Origin: CAZEHS01 sp964511875
GTDB lineage: Bacteria; Bacillota; Clostridia; Peptostreptococcales; Acidaminobacteraceae
Assembly (NCBI GenBank): GCA_964511875.1
Contig: CAZEHS010000005.1
Span: 1 to 64,000 of the forward strand
DNA length: 64,000 bases
Reading direction: 5' to 3'
Numbering within the stretch: position 1 is the stretch's first letter; each line of letters starts with the position of its first letter. Under the pieces are notes generated by a model. It saw nothing but the letters and a program-made list of their open reading frames with translations, was not told where the DNA came from and made no database searches. Made by a program: the position numbers and the translations under genes. Below, in pieces: positions 18,334-26,469 of this stretch.

Positions 18334-19539
18334 GTGAAACGCATATTAAGCGTGTTTCTAGTAATTGTTCTCATGCTGACACTGACTTACGGTTTGTCCA
18401 GTGCCGTTGATACCAGCGAATCAATCGGGGTTTTCAGAAATCTGATTAAAGTGGAAGTCAACGGTCAGCGCGTGATTCTGGACAATTTTCTTTACAATGG
18501 GAGAACCTATGTTCCGATGCGTGAGGTCGCTGAGCTGCTTGGCAAGGAAGTCGGCTGGAACTCATACAGCAAAACCGCGAGTATTTTTGATGTCTCCTAC
18601 GAAAAATCGGCTCTATCTACATTGCTGCCGAGTGAGACAGGTTATTCATGGATTTACAACGGGTTCGCAGAATATGGCCATACGATGACGCTGAACAGTA
18701 TAACGGACGCCCCGTCTCAGCGGGTCTATACCATTACAGGTGAAGTTGATGACATGTCAGGCGGCGAGGGTTTGATCGGCGGATCCATTTCGATCAGATA
18801 CATCCTAACTGGAAATTCACTGATTCAGGAGAAAGCGGAACTTCGAATGCTGGATTCCAAATTCAATCGTCTGACACTGATTAAAACTCCGTTGGTTGCA
18901 GGGACAACCTGGACTCAGACTGCCGCAGACAAGAATGGAAATACAGCGAGAATCGATGCCATGATAAGAAAGGTTGAAATAATAGGCGGCAAGACGCAGT
19001 ATACCGTTTACTATGATGATGTCAACTCGGCATATTTTGAAGAACGTATCATTCGCGAGGGAGTCGGGGTCATATCCGTTGAGAAGTTGCTTGAGCTTTC
19101 AGATATGAGTTTTCCTGCAGGCTATTACCTCTATATAAGCGGCATCCTGAAAGAAATACCAATTACGCTCTATTTCCCGAATTCAACGGCAGATCAAGTG
19201 TATCCAGAGACCAGGAATCTGATGGTCATCGACGGGGGAGTGGCACGTGCGGCAGTTCTTGGCCTGATCCAGGGGCCACAAACACAAGGACTTGTTGCAT
19301 CCATAGCTGAAGGAACAGAACTGCTTGACATCAGAATAAGGGACGGTATCTGCACCGTAGACTTTTCAAAAGAATTCATTACGAATCATCCGGGCGGCAG
19401 TGCAGGTGAATTGATGACACTGTCGTCAATTCTGAAGACACTGACGCAATTCGATGCGATTGATAAAGTCCAGATTCTTGTTGATGGCAAAACAGGTGCG
19501 ACTCTTGGGAATATTTTGTTGGACAAACCGATGGAATAG
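18334..19539 (+). CDS. secreted protein with copper amine oxidase N-terminal and GerMN domains
   Basis: 401 residues from GTG 18334, seven bases after AGGAGGT. Signal peptide VKRILSVFLVIVLMLTLTYG with a likely cut after SSA. Next is a copper amine oxidase N-terminal domain (about 33-90: IKVEVNGQRVILDNFLYNGRTYVPMREVAELLG), a beta-rich middle part, and a C-terminal GerMN domain (about 275-400: ITLYFPNSTADQVYPE ... RAAVLGLIQGP ... LDIRIRDGICTVDFSKEF). The first domain is common on clostridial cell-surface proteins; GerMN occurs in spore-germination and envelope lipoproteins. It probably acts in the envelope; no enzymatic site is visible. A broken copy lies at 12362. Confidence 0.85.
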   Translation: MKRILSVFLVIVLMLTLTYGLSSAVDTSESIGVFRNLIKVEVNGQRVILDNFLYNGRTYVPMREVAELLGKEVGWNSYSKTASIFDVSYEKSALSTLLPSETGYSWIYNGFAEYGHTMTLNSITDAPSQRVYTITGEVDDMSGGEGLIGGSISIRYILTGNSLIQEKAELRMLDSKFNRLTLIKTPLVAGTTWTQTAADKNGNTARIDAMIRKVEIIGGKTQYTVYYDDVNSAYFEERIIREGVGVISVEKLLELSDMSFPAGYYLYISGILKEIPITLYFPNSTADQVYPETRNLMVIDGGVARAAVLGLIQGPQTQGLVASIAEGTELLDIRIRDGICTVDFSKEFITNHPGGSAGELMTLSSILKTLTQFDAIDKVQILVDGKTGATLGNILLDKPME

Positions 19540-19580
19540 ATTTTTATTGCGATTGCAAATCCGTATGAGCCATCGGATAT

Positions 19581-19625
19581 AAAAGGCCAGCTGACTAAAT
19601 CATTTGACTTAGGAGCCGGCCTTTT
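19581..19625. terminator. hairpin terminator between convergent genes
   Basis: AAAAGGCC at 19581-19588 pairs with GGCCTTTT ending at 19624, with a partly paired interior, then T-rich sequence. Confidence 0.75.
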
Positions 19626-19636
19626 CATTTCTATTA

Positions 19637-19984
19637 TCATAGGCTAATATGAACGATGGTCCCGTCAGCTGCATGTATATCCACTAAAACCAATCCACGG
19701 TATGCAGCAATGTCTGTGAGTGCGTACCGCAGCTCCCCAAAGTCAAATCTCTCGGCAACGGTCCAAAGGATTGTCATCAATTGGAGGTTCTGTTCAATCT
19801 GCTTTTTACGCTGATCCTCACCTGCAGCGCATTGGGCTGCCTCATCCATAAGACCCTTGATGCGGCCATCGATAATTTTCAGAACAATGCTTCGCCGCAG
19901 AAACAGATTGATGAACAAACCATATGGAATTGGAAGCCAAAACCTGAACCCGCTTTTGGGATCGACGATCCTGACCTTAGGCAT
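19637..19984 (-). CDS. hypothetical protein, third gene of the DUF2089 operon
   Basis: 115 residues beginning MPKVRIVDPKSGFRFWLPIPYGL. A hydrophobic stretch (about 15-35) could be a membrane or interface segment; the rest looks mixed alpha/beta. I do not recognise the family. Its ATG overlaps the TAA of the preceding gene by eight bases (ATGCCTAA), so it is translationally coupled, and it is followed by a terminator. By association it may act with the SHOCT-like and DUF2089 proteins in envelope or stress control. Confidence 0.65.
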   Translation of the reverse strand: MPKVRIVDPKSGFRFWLPIPYGLFINLFLRRSIVLKIIDGRIKGLMDEAAQCAAGEDQRKKQIEQNLQLMTILWTVAERFDFGELRYALTDIAAYRGLVLVDIHAADGTIVHISL

Positions 19985-20423
19985 GGCCGTTTACAATATC
20001 AACGATGACAAGGTCGCCCTTTGCGGTTTCGATATCCACTATCCTACCGTTCAAATCCTGGTCAATAGCAAGGGTGATGGATTCCATCAATTGTTCCATA
20101 TCAACGCCTTCCATATGTTCCGCCTTGATCATGGGCAGCTTTCCGGTGGCCTTCAGGATTCCTTTTACAAAATTCAGGGGCAGATTAACCTTAACCTTGT
20201 CGCCGTCCTCGGATAAAACCCTGACCTGCAGCATCTTCTGCCCTGGAATCTGAGCTGATATCATATCTTCTTCCAGCATAGACCGTTTCTCGGACGCCTG
20301 CTGCGAGTTGTCCGGACTTGGATTGTTTTTCTGCTGCAGTGCACTGATCAGGGCCGCAGCCTGCTCGGCATTGATTTTTCCTTCTTCCAGCAATTTCGTA
20401 ATTCGAAGCACTTCTTCGTTCAT
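19977..20423 (-). CDS. SHOCT-like domain protein
   Basis: 148 residues. The N-terminal 30 residues (MNEEVLRITKLLEEGKINAEQAAALI) form a short SHOCT-like helical hairpin. A polar linker follows, then a conserved C-terminal part (LQVRVLSEDGDKVKVNLPLNFVKGILK ... VDIETAKGDLVIVDIV) of the type found in YvlB/LiaF-neighbourhood proteins. No membrane segment. Its start overlaps the DUF2089 stop by four bases (ATGA) and its stop overlaps the next start, so the three genes form one tightly coupled operon. Confidence 0.75.
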   Translation of the reverse strand: MNEEVLRITKLLEEGKINAEQAAALISALQQKNNPSPDNSQQASEKRSMLEEDMISAQIPGQKMLQVRVLSEDGDKVKVNLPLNFVKGILKATGKLPMIKAEHMEGVDMEQLMESITLAIDQDLNGRIVDIETAKGDLVIVDIVNGHA

Positions 20424-20821
20424 TGTAATCCTCCTTTTTTTATATCTTCCAGTGATAAAACGGCTTCTTCTGCAGTGATCAAGCCTTCCTCCAGCTGCAG
20501 AAGGATATCTTTCTGAAGTATGTTCGCAACCTCAGTCGGGTTGTCTCTTTTAATAGGTTTCCCATCTGACAGGGACTCGATGACTTGATCCAGCTTTGCA
20601 CGCACAGTAGGGTAAGATATTCCCAATTCCTTCTCCACGTCCTTGATGTTGCCTCGGCATCTGAGGAATACCTCTGCAAACTCCATATGTTCCTTGCTCA
20701 GCTGCATCAAAGGCGGAAAACCGAAGCTGTTTTCAATCACCGTGCCGCATGAATCGCATTTAAGTTTGACTGCTTTAAGACTGCCTTCGCAGACCGGACA
20801 GCGGGTTAGTATTTTTATCAT
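20420..20821 (-). CDS. DUF2089 protein, zinc-ribbon plus helix-turn-helix
   Basis: 133 residues from ATG 20819-20821, seven bases after GGAGG. The N-terminus has a zinc ribbon (CPVCEGSL ... CDSCGTVI). Next is a sigma-like helix-turn-helix (FAEVFLRCRGNIKDVEKELGISYPTVRAKLDQVIESL), then a SHOCT-like tail (ILLQLEEGLITAEEAVLSLEDI) resembling the N-terminus of the next protein. The HTH and the very large palindrome over its own -35 suggest an autoregulator. It is the first gene of the three-gene operon. Confidence 0.87.
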   Translation of the reverse strand: MIKILTRCPVCEGSLKAVKLKCDSCGTVIENSFGFPPLMQLSKEHMEFAEVFLRCRGNIKDVEKELGISYPTVRAKLDQVIESLSDGKPIKRDNPTEVANILQKDILLQLEEGLITAEEAVLSLEDIKKGGLQ

Positions 20822-20840
20822 AATCATACCTCCTATTAAT

Positions 20841-20869
20841 ATAGTACGCCTTAACATTAATTATATCAA
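20841..20869 (-). promoter_or_regulatory. sigma-A-type promoter of the DUF2089 operon
   Basis: -35 TTGATA (20864-20869), 17-base spacer, -10 TACTAT (20841-20846) on the minus strand. The -35 lies inside the palindrome at 20851-20896. Confidence 0.7.
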
Positions 20870-20896
20870 TACATATATTGATATAATTAATGTTAA
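20851..20896. repeat. perfect 46-bp palindrome, 21-bp arms, over the DUF2089 promoter
   Basis: The left arm (20851-20871, beginning TTAACATTAATTATATCA) is exactly complementary to the right arm (20876-20896), with CATA between. It covers the -35 of the DUF2089 operon. Its length and perfection exceed a normal operator. It may bind two dimers, or be a hairpin at the end of something transcribed rightward. Confidence 0.9.
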
Positions 20897-20959
20897 GATT
20901 CTCTTAAGAATACTGCCCCCCCTCGATACGATTATTTGTTATTACTCAAAAAATAAAGA

Positions 20960-20997
20960 AAGCGGGTTCATGAGAAATCAGAACCCGCTTCCTTTTG
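20960..20997 (-). terminator. hairpin terminator after glgP
   Basis: AAGCGGGTTC (20960-20969) pairs with GAACCCGCTT (20981-20990), with A-rich and T-rich flanks. Confidence 0.75.
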
Positions 20998-21004
20998 AAT
21001 AATT

Positions 21005-23443
21005 CTATTGTGCGTTATCACCGCACACACAAGTGCTTCTGTCCATAATCTCTGCATGCTGCCCGCAACATGTGCTCTCAATTTTCCAAATTTCCCGCGC
21101 ATACTCTGAAATTGTCCGGTCTGCACTGAACTTCCCAGCGTTTGCAACATTCATCAGGCACATTTTAGCCCAACCGAGCCTGTCTTTATAGGCTTCATTC
21201 ACCTTGCTCTGTGCTGCTCTGTAAGACTCGAAGTCTTTAAGTACGAAATATGGATCTGCTGAATTCCAACCATGTCCATCAAGCAGTGATTTGAAAAGCT
21301 CGTAAAACATGAATGTGTCATCATCATTGAACGTGCTGTCGATGAGGCTGTCTATGGCTTTTTTTAGACCGCTGACGGTTTCATAGTGGTTACGTGCGGA
21401 ATAACTGTCACTGATCGCTTCCAGTTCTTCCACTGTAGCGCCGAAAATAAAGTTGTTCTCTAATCCTGCTTCTTCAACAATTTCAACATTCGCACCATCA
21501 AGCGTACCGAGAGTGACAGCGCCGTTAAGCATCAGTTTCATGTTGCCCGTACCTGACGCCTCTTTGCCTGCTGTTGAAATCTGCTCTGATACATCCGCAG
21601 CAGGAACTATCTTCTCTGCATAGGACACCTTGTAATTCTGAACAAAAACAACGGCCAGTTTAGAGTTCACCTCAGGATCAGCGTTGATTTTCCGGGCAAT
21701 TTCATTGATCAGCTTGATGATGGCTTTAGCCCTGAAATAACCGGGAGCGGATTTTGCTCCGAATATGAACGTCACTGGGTGGATGTCCAAATCAGGATTC
21801 TCTTTTAGACGGTTATACAAATCCACTATGTGGATTGCGTTCATAAGCTGACGCTTGTATTCATGGAGCCGTTTGATCTGTATGTCGAAAATCGAATCAG
21901 GATTAATGACCACACCCTCGTGAGCATATATGTAGTCAGCAAGATCCTGCTTCTTCTTTCGCTTGATGTCGTTGAACTGAGTAAGGACTGCCTCATCGTC
22001 GACAAACTGCTCAAGCTGCTTCAACCGGCTTAAATCGGTAATCCATGCATTCGAACCCAGTAATGAAGTGATCATGCCGGACAGTTCAGGGTTGCAAAGT
22101 GCAAGCCACCTTCTCGGTGTGATTCCATTGGTCTTATTCTGGAATTTTTCCGGATAAATCTCATACCAGTCTCGAAGCTCTCTTGTCTTAAGGATCTCCG
22201 TATGCAAAGCAGCCACGCCGTTGACAGCTGTGCTGTAGCTGATTGCAAGCCATGCCATTCGAATTTTATTGTGGTTCACAATCCGCAGCTCGGAGATTTT
22301 GCTCTCAGGAAGGCCCATCGTGCTGAAATCCTGGACCAACTGAGCATCGAGACCTAAAATTATCTCGAAACATCGTGGCAGAACACTGGAAAACAACTGA
22401 CAGTCCCATTGTTCAAGGGCTTCGGAAAGAATGGTGTGGTTGGTATATGCGAAGCATTTGCGCGCTATTTCGATTGCCTCATCCCAACCAATACCCTCTT
22501 CATCAATAAGAATACGCATCAGTTCAGGAATGGCCACTACCGGATGGGTGTCGTTCAATTGGATGATATGATAATCACTGAACTTGGAAAAATCAGGTCC
22601 GATATTTTGCTTGAACTTTCGAACCATGTCCTGAATCGTAGCTGACACGAAGAAATATTGCTGCTTGATTCTGAGTTTCTTACCCGCAACCTTGTCGTCG
22701 CATGGATACAGCACCCTTGAAATATCCTCTGCCCTGTTCTTTTCAGTCAAAGAATGGTCAAATTCCTGTGCATTGAACAAATCGAGGTTGAATTCTTCAA
22801 ATGGTTCAGACTGCCATAATCTCAGTCTGTTGATGTTCTTAGTACCATATCCGATCACAGGCGTATCATAAGGAACCGCTTTGACGCGCATATCGCCGAA
22901 TTGGACAGTAACCGTATCATAATCCCTTCTTATAGACCAGGGATCACCATTCTTCATCCAGTTATCCGGAATTTCCTTCTGAAAACCATTCTCGAACTTC
23001 TGCTTGAACAAACCATACTTATATCTCAGACCACAGCCGACAACCGGCAGGTCCATCGTCGCACACGAATCAATAAAGCATGCAGCAAGTCTTCCCAAAC
23101 CGCCATTGCCAAGTCCGGCGTCTTCTTCAAGCTCTTCAATTTTCTTATAATCAATACCCAGTTCCTCTAAATAAGCTCTGGTTTGAGTATCTATGCATAG
23201 ATTAAGAAGATTATTCCCTAAAGCTCTCCCCATCAGAAATTCCGCAGACATATAAAACACCTGACGGATTTTACTCTGATTCTCAATGGATTCTCTCCAA
23301 TCCTTGGAGATCATCAGGATGATTGATTTCGAAATGGCATAATGCTTTTCCGAATCATTTGTCTGTTCAATCGATTTGCCGAATTCAATACTTGCAATGT
23401 TCTCCAGCTGCTGTTTAAAAAATTCGAATTTAATAATGCTCAA
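21005..23443 (-). CDS. glgP: glycogen/maltodextrin phosphorylase
   Basis: 812 residues if translation starts at TTG 23441-23443. PLP-dependent release of glucose-1-phosphate from alpha-1,4-glucans. Seen are YMSAEFLMGRALGNNL, EDAGLGNGGLGRLAACF, NDTHPVVAIPELMRIL, TNGITPRRWL, and the PLP-lysine segment EASGTGNMKLMLNGA with TLDGANVEI. The frame extends 24 codons further to another TTG, but that codon lies almost at the predicted transcription start and has no ribosome site. The 23443 start has GAGGGG just upstream and gives the usual family N-terminus (IIKFEFFKQQL). It is a single gene with no other glycogen gene nearby. Confidence 0.94.
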   Translation of the reverse strand: MSIIKFEFFKQQLENIASIEFGKSIEQTNDSEKHYAISKSIILMISKDWRESIENQSKIRQVFYMSAEFLMGRALGNNLLNLCIDTQTRAYLEELGIDYKKIEELEEDAGLGNGGLGRLAACFIDSCATMDLPVVGCGLRYKYGLFKQKFENGFQKEIPDNWMKNGDPWSIRRDYDTVTVQFGDMRVKAVPYDTPVIGYGTKNINRLRLWQSEPFEEFNLDLFNAQEFDHSLTEKNRAEDISRVLYPCDDKVAGKKLRIKQQYFFVSATIQDMVRKFKQNIGPDFSKFSDYHIIQLNDTHPVVAIPELMRILIDEEGIGWDEAIEIARKCFAYTNHTILSEALEQWDCQLFSSVLPRCFEIILGLDAQLVQDFSTMGLPESKISELRIVNHNKIRMAWLAISYSTAVNGVAALHTEILKTRELRDWYEIYPEKFQNKTNGITPRRWLALCNPELSGMITSLLGSNAWITDLSRLKQLEQFVDDEAVLTQFNDIKRKKKQDLADYIYAHEGVVINPDSIFDIQIKRLHEYKRQLMNAIHIVDLYNRLKENPDLDIHPVTFIFGAKSAPGYFRAKAIIKLINEIARKINADPEVNSKLAVVFVQNYKVSYAEKIVPAADVSEQISTAGKEASGTGNMKLMLNGAVTLGTLDGANVEIVEEAGLENNFIFGATVEELEAISDSYSARNHYETVSGLKKAIDSLIDSTFNDDDTFMFYELFKSLLDGHGWNSADPYFVLKDFESYRAAQSKVNEAYKDRLGWAKMCLMNVANAGKFSADRTISEYAREIWKIESTCCGQHAEIMDRSTCVCGDNAQ

Positions 23444-23517
23444 GCACCCCTCATTCTGAAAAGTAGACGATTGAATTCCTGTTTTACGGTATTCGTAACT
23501 GAACAACCGTTTCAACT

Positions 23518-23546
23518 ATAATATACGCATACAGCGTTCAAAGCAA
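23518..23546 (-). promoter_or_regulatory. sigma-A-type promoter of glgP
   Basis: -35 TTGCTT (23541-23546), 17-base spacer, -10 TATTAT (23518-23523) on the minus strand, giving a leader of about 70 bases to the chosen TTG start. Confidence 0.6.
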
Positions 23547-24024
23547 TTCTAATTTTCAAGCATTAGTGCAATTCAACTGAGCAGCTCTCGTCTACGCTTG
23601 CAATTGAGGCTTTATGACATCGCTAATAGTAAACGCAGACGTTGACCAGCCCGGAAAGTTCAATAATCTTGCTTCTGCAATCAACGCCCCGATATCCCCA
23701 AAGGATCTCGCATTGCTGACGGTTGAGTCAATTCTTTTCTATCCTTCCATTAGCTAATACCTCCTTTTGGCTTCATTCTATCGAATCGCATTTTACAGAA
23801 CGTTCATTTCCCGTTTATTATTAAATTTTTTTGAAATCGATTAAACGATTCTGCAACATCGGTCGTTGGAGATATATGTATTTTCCATAGCCAATCCAAA
23901 TTAAGGACATACCATAAATCCATTGAGAGGATATGTGTGCATACAAATGCTATAATAATGAGGTATTTCTTTATTCTTCGAGAATTCGATTGAAATTCAA
24001 ATTCAACAACTTAAGGAAACCCCA
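23547..24024. other. intergenic stretch; one doubtful 47-codon open frame
   Basis: No confident gene. On the plus strand, ATG 23614 to TAA 23757 reads 47 residues (MTSLIVNADVDQPGKF ...) with only a weak GAGG ahead of it. It could be a gene fragment or chance. The rest is AT-rich and probably contains the promoter for the gene at 24025. Confidence 0.4.
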
Positions 24025-25110
24025 ATGACTGTAAAAACCTTTGAAATACCACTTCTGCGCATTTACAATCAGCATTTGGTTTCTTACCGAGTAACAACAC
24101 CGGTGGAGGTTACCGACCACTTCGGTGCCATTCAGGGACAGGATTATGCCGGGTCCAAATGGGCTCTGGCCCTCCGCACACCGGACTGTACAGAGGCTTC
24201 GGTTACAGAAGCCGTCTGCAATCGGCAGGTAGTGCGCACCTGGCTGATGCGAGGAACGCTGGCTTTTGCATCTGCCGGAAACATGCACTGGATGCTGGAG
24301 CTTCTGGGGCCGGAGCTTCTGAAGGCTCGGACATCCCGACGAGCGGCACTTAGCCTCACGTCGGATAACCTGCACCGATGCAGGGACGCCTTCGCTGAAG
24401 AACTTCGGGGAGGCCGGATCCTTAACCGTGATGAAATGTACGCTATCATCGATTCCTGCGGCACCACCTGCGAAGGTCAGCGAGGCTACCATATCCTTTC
24501 CCATCTTGCTCTTGAAGGCATCCTCTGTTTCGGTCCCCCCAGCGGAAGCAAAGATACCTTTGTCCTTCTGGACGAGTGGGTTCCAAAATCCGACCCCCTA
24601 ACACGCCAACAGGCGCTTGCCCGGCTGGCCAAGCTTTATTTTTCAAGCCACGGCCCCGCTACCATCCATGATTTTGCCTGGTGGTCCGGGCTGAAAATGA
24701 CCGATGTCCGGACCGGAGTGCAGGAAATTGAAGAAACCCTCACCTCTTTTGAATCCGGGGGGCGCGTTTATAAAATGCCGAAAGTTTCCGGCATTCCGAT
24801 ACATGAGGACCAAGCCCTGTTACTTCCCGGTTTTGATGAATACATTCTAGGCTACAAGGACCGCTCTGATGTTCTTTCCCCCGCCCGCAATCAGGAAATC
24901 TGTCCCGGAAACAATGGCATGTTCCTTTCCACTATCATACTTAGGGGACGGGTTGCTGGAATCTGGAAGCGGGAAATCAAACGGAATCAGGTCACAGTCA
25001 CAGTGAACCCCTTCGATGCCCTTTCGCCGGAAGACTTGGTCCTTATTGAAAAGGCCGCAGTTCGGTATGGGGAGTATCTGGGTGTTCAGGCATCCATAAA
25101 ATGTTGTTGA
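24025..25110 (+). CDS. winged-helix AlkZ/YcaQ-like DNA glycosylase family protein
   Basis: 361 residues from ATG 24025, eight bases after AAGGA. The N-terminal region has AIQGQDYAGSKWALALR (about 35-51), which matches the Q-x-Q catalytic motif region of the AlkZ-like winged-helix glycosylases, and RTWLMRGTLAF follows. Further conserved segments are SSHGPATIHDFAWWSGL and LLPGFDEYILGYKDR. Such proteins remove bulky alkylated bases or unhook crosslinks; some protect producers of genotoxic compounds. The gene is GC-richer than its AT-rich upstream region. The HIT-like gene follows after 10 bases and is probably co-transcribed. Confidence 0.78.
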   Translation: MTVKTFEIPLLRIYNQHLVSYRVTTPVEVTDHFGAIQGQDYAGSKWALALRTPDCTEASVTEAVCNRQVVRTWLMRGTLAFASAGNMHWMLELLGPELLKARTSRRAALSLTSDNLHRCRDAFAEELRGGRILNRDEMYAIIDSCGTTCEGQRGYHILSHLALEGILCFGPPSGSKDTFVLLDEWVPKSDPLTRQQALARLAKLYFSSHGPATIHDFAWWSGLKMTDVRTGVQEIEETLTSFESGGRVYKMPKVSGIPIHEDQALLLPGFDEYILGYKDRSDVLSPARNQEICPGNNGMFLSTIILRGRVAGIWKREIKRNQVTVTVNPFDALSPEDLVLIEKAAVRYGEYLGVQASIKCC

Positions 25111-25120
25111 AGGTGGACAT

Positions 25121-25903
25121 ATGACAAATAGAACCCATCTCCGTTTTTTGCTGGATACTGCTTTAGAAAAGGCTTCTTATACATGGGAGCGATTGCAATG
25201 TCCTTTTTGCAGCCGTGAAGAGCTCACGGGCATTATTGATGAGGATGGTCCCATTATACTGTTGGAGAACAAATTCCAGATGTTAGAGGATGCGTACCAG
25301 ACTGTACTAATCGAAACAGACGTATGCACGGATGATATCTCCACGTATTCCGCATCCCATATGAATAAGATTCTGACGTTTGGGATTGACCACTGGCTGA
25401 AGATGGATCAGTGCGGGGATTTTGAATCCGCGGTGTTCTTCAAGAATCATGGACCGCTGTCCGGTGGAACAATAGCGCATGCCCATTTTCAGATTGTTGG
25501 ACTGAAGAATATCGACTACAGAAGCAACGTCACAGACGCTGTTTTTGAAGGGATTGAAATATACAAAGAAGGCAACAATAGGATCAACATCTCAACAATG
25601 CCGAATGCGAGTGCAACAGAAATTAACATCATCACGACACCGCGAAATGATGGTTTTATGGCTGAGGCCATCCAGAATATCGTGAAATATCTATTGAAGC
25701 AAAGCAGCAGTTACAATCTGTTTTTCTATCAATGGAAAGGGTCTGTCATCTGCAAAGCGGTACCGAGATATGTTGCATCTCCGTATCTCATGGGATTCTC
25801 AATTTCCCATACGTCCAATCGCTTGGAGTCTATTGCAAAGGAAATTCGGGAAACGTATTATAGCCGTGAGAAGGGGTCACCTACATCTTTGCAGAGCATT
25901 TAA
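25121..25903 (+). CDS. HIT/GalT-fold protein (DUF4931-like)
   Basis: 260 residues from ATG 25121 behind GAAGGTGG. An N-terminal CPFC may be half of a zinc site. The core has NHGPLSGGTIAHAHFQIVGL (about 109-128), where HAHFQ corresponds to the nucleotide-binding histidine motif of the HIT/galactose-1-phosphate uridylyltransferase superfamily. No membrane segment. A nucleotidyl transferase or hydrolase role is likely, but the substrate is unknown. It is second in a unit with the AlkZ-like gene and is followed by a terminator. Confidence 0.7.
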   Translation: MTNRTHLRFLLDTALEKASYTWERLQCPFCSREELTGIIDEDGPIILLENKFQMLEDAYQTVLIETDVCTDDISTYSASHMNKILTFGIDHWLKMDQCGDFESAVFFKNHGPLSGGTIAHAHFQIVGLKNIDYRSNVTDAVFEGIEIYKEGNNRINISTMPNASATEINIITTPRNDGFMAEAIQNIVKYLLKQSSSYNLFFYQWKGSVICKAVPRYVASPYLMGFSISHTSNRLESIAKEIRETYYSREKGSPTSLQSI

Positions 25904-25923
25904 CTCATATTATTTCAATCAAC

Positions 25924-25960
25924 AAAAGGACTCATGAGGCGTTGACTCATGAGTCCCTTT
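25924..25960. terminator. hairpin terminator between convergent genes
   Basis: Arms AAAAGGACTCATGAG (25924-25938) and CTCATGAGTCCCTTT (25946-25960). Confidence 0.82.
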
Positions 25961-26009
25961 CATCTTGCTCTGAATTAAAGAACAATATTCTGGTTGAAGT
26001 TCGCTATCC

Positions 26010-26312
26010 TCAATCCAATTCAAAAAACTCATCCAATTTCATCAGCCTGAACAATTGGATAATATCGTCGCTGCTGTTTGAAATTTTAAACTGCATTCCT
26101 TCATTGAGGCACGATTTGTAGAGACTGATTACAAAACTTACTCCGAAGGAATCGATGCTCTCGGTTTCTGAAAGGTCCAGTACCAGCTCTTCAAAGCCCT
26201 TACTCCGATCGAGAAGTTCAATCACACGGTCATTGTATTGAGAAATATTGGCGCTGATCAAACCGCTGCCGACCTTCAAAATCACTCTCTCACTCTGTTC
26301 AGTTATCTCCAT
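26010..26312 (-). CDS. STAS-domain anti-sigma factor antagonist
   Basis: 100 residues, a complete STAS domain. The segment LVLDLSETESIDSFGVSFVISLYKSC holds the serine position (SIDSFG) phosphorylated in SpoIIAA/RsbV proteins. GGAGG stands before the ATG. It probably releases a sigma factor or effector when dephosphorylated. No anti-sigma kinase or phosphatase gene is nearby, so its partner is elsewhere. Confidence 0.85.
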   Translation of the reverse strand: MEITEQSERVILKVGSGLISANISQYNDRVIELLDRSKGFEELVLDLSETESIDSFGVSFVISLYKSCLNEGMQFKISNSSDDIIQLFRLMKLDEFFELD

Positions 26313-26469
26313 GTGTATTCCTCCAAGAATCAGTATATTATGATTGATTACGAATCTTAATATACTCCACTTTGATCGATTATAAAAGGGTGTTAGGGAA
26401 ATACTGAGATTAAGTGTATTATATAAAAGTGCAGTTCAAACAGCATTGCGTATAGAAAGGGACAATCCC

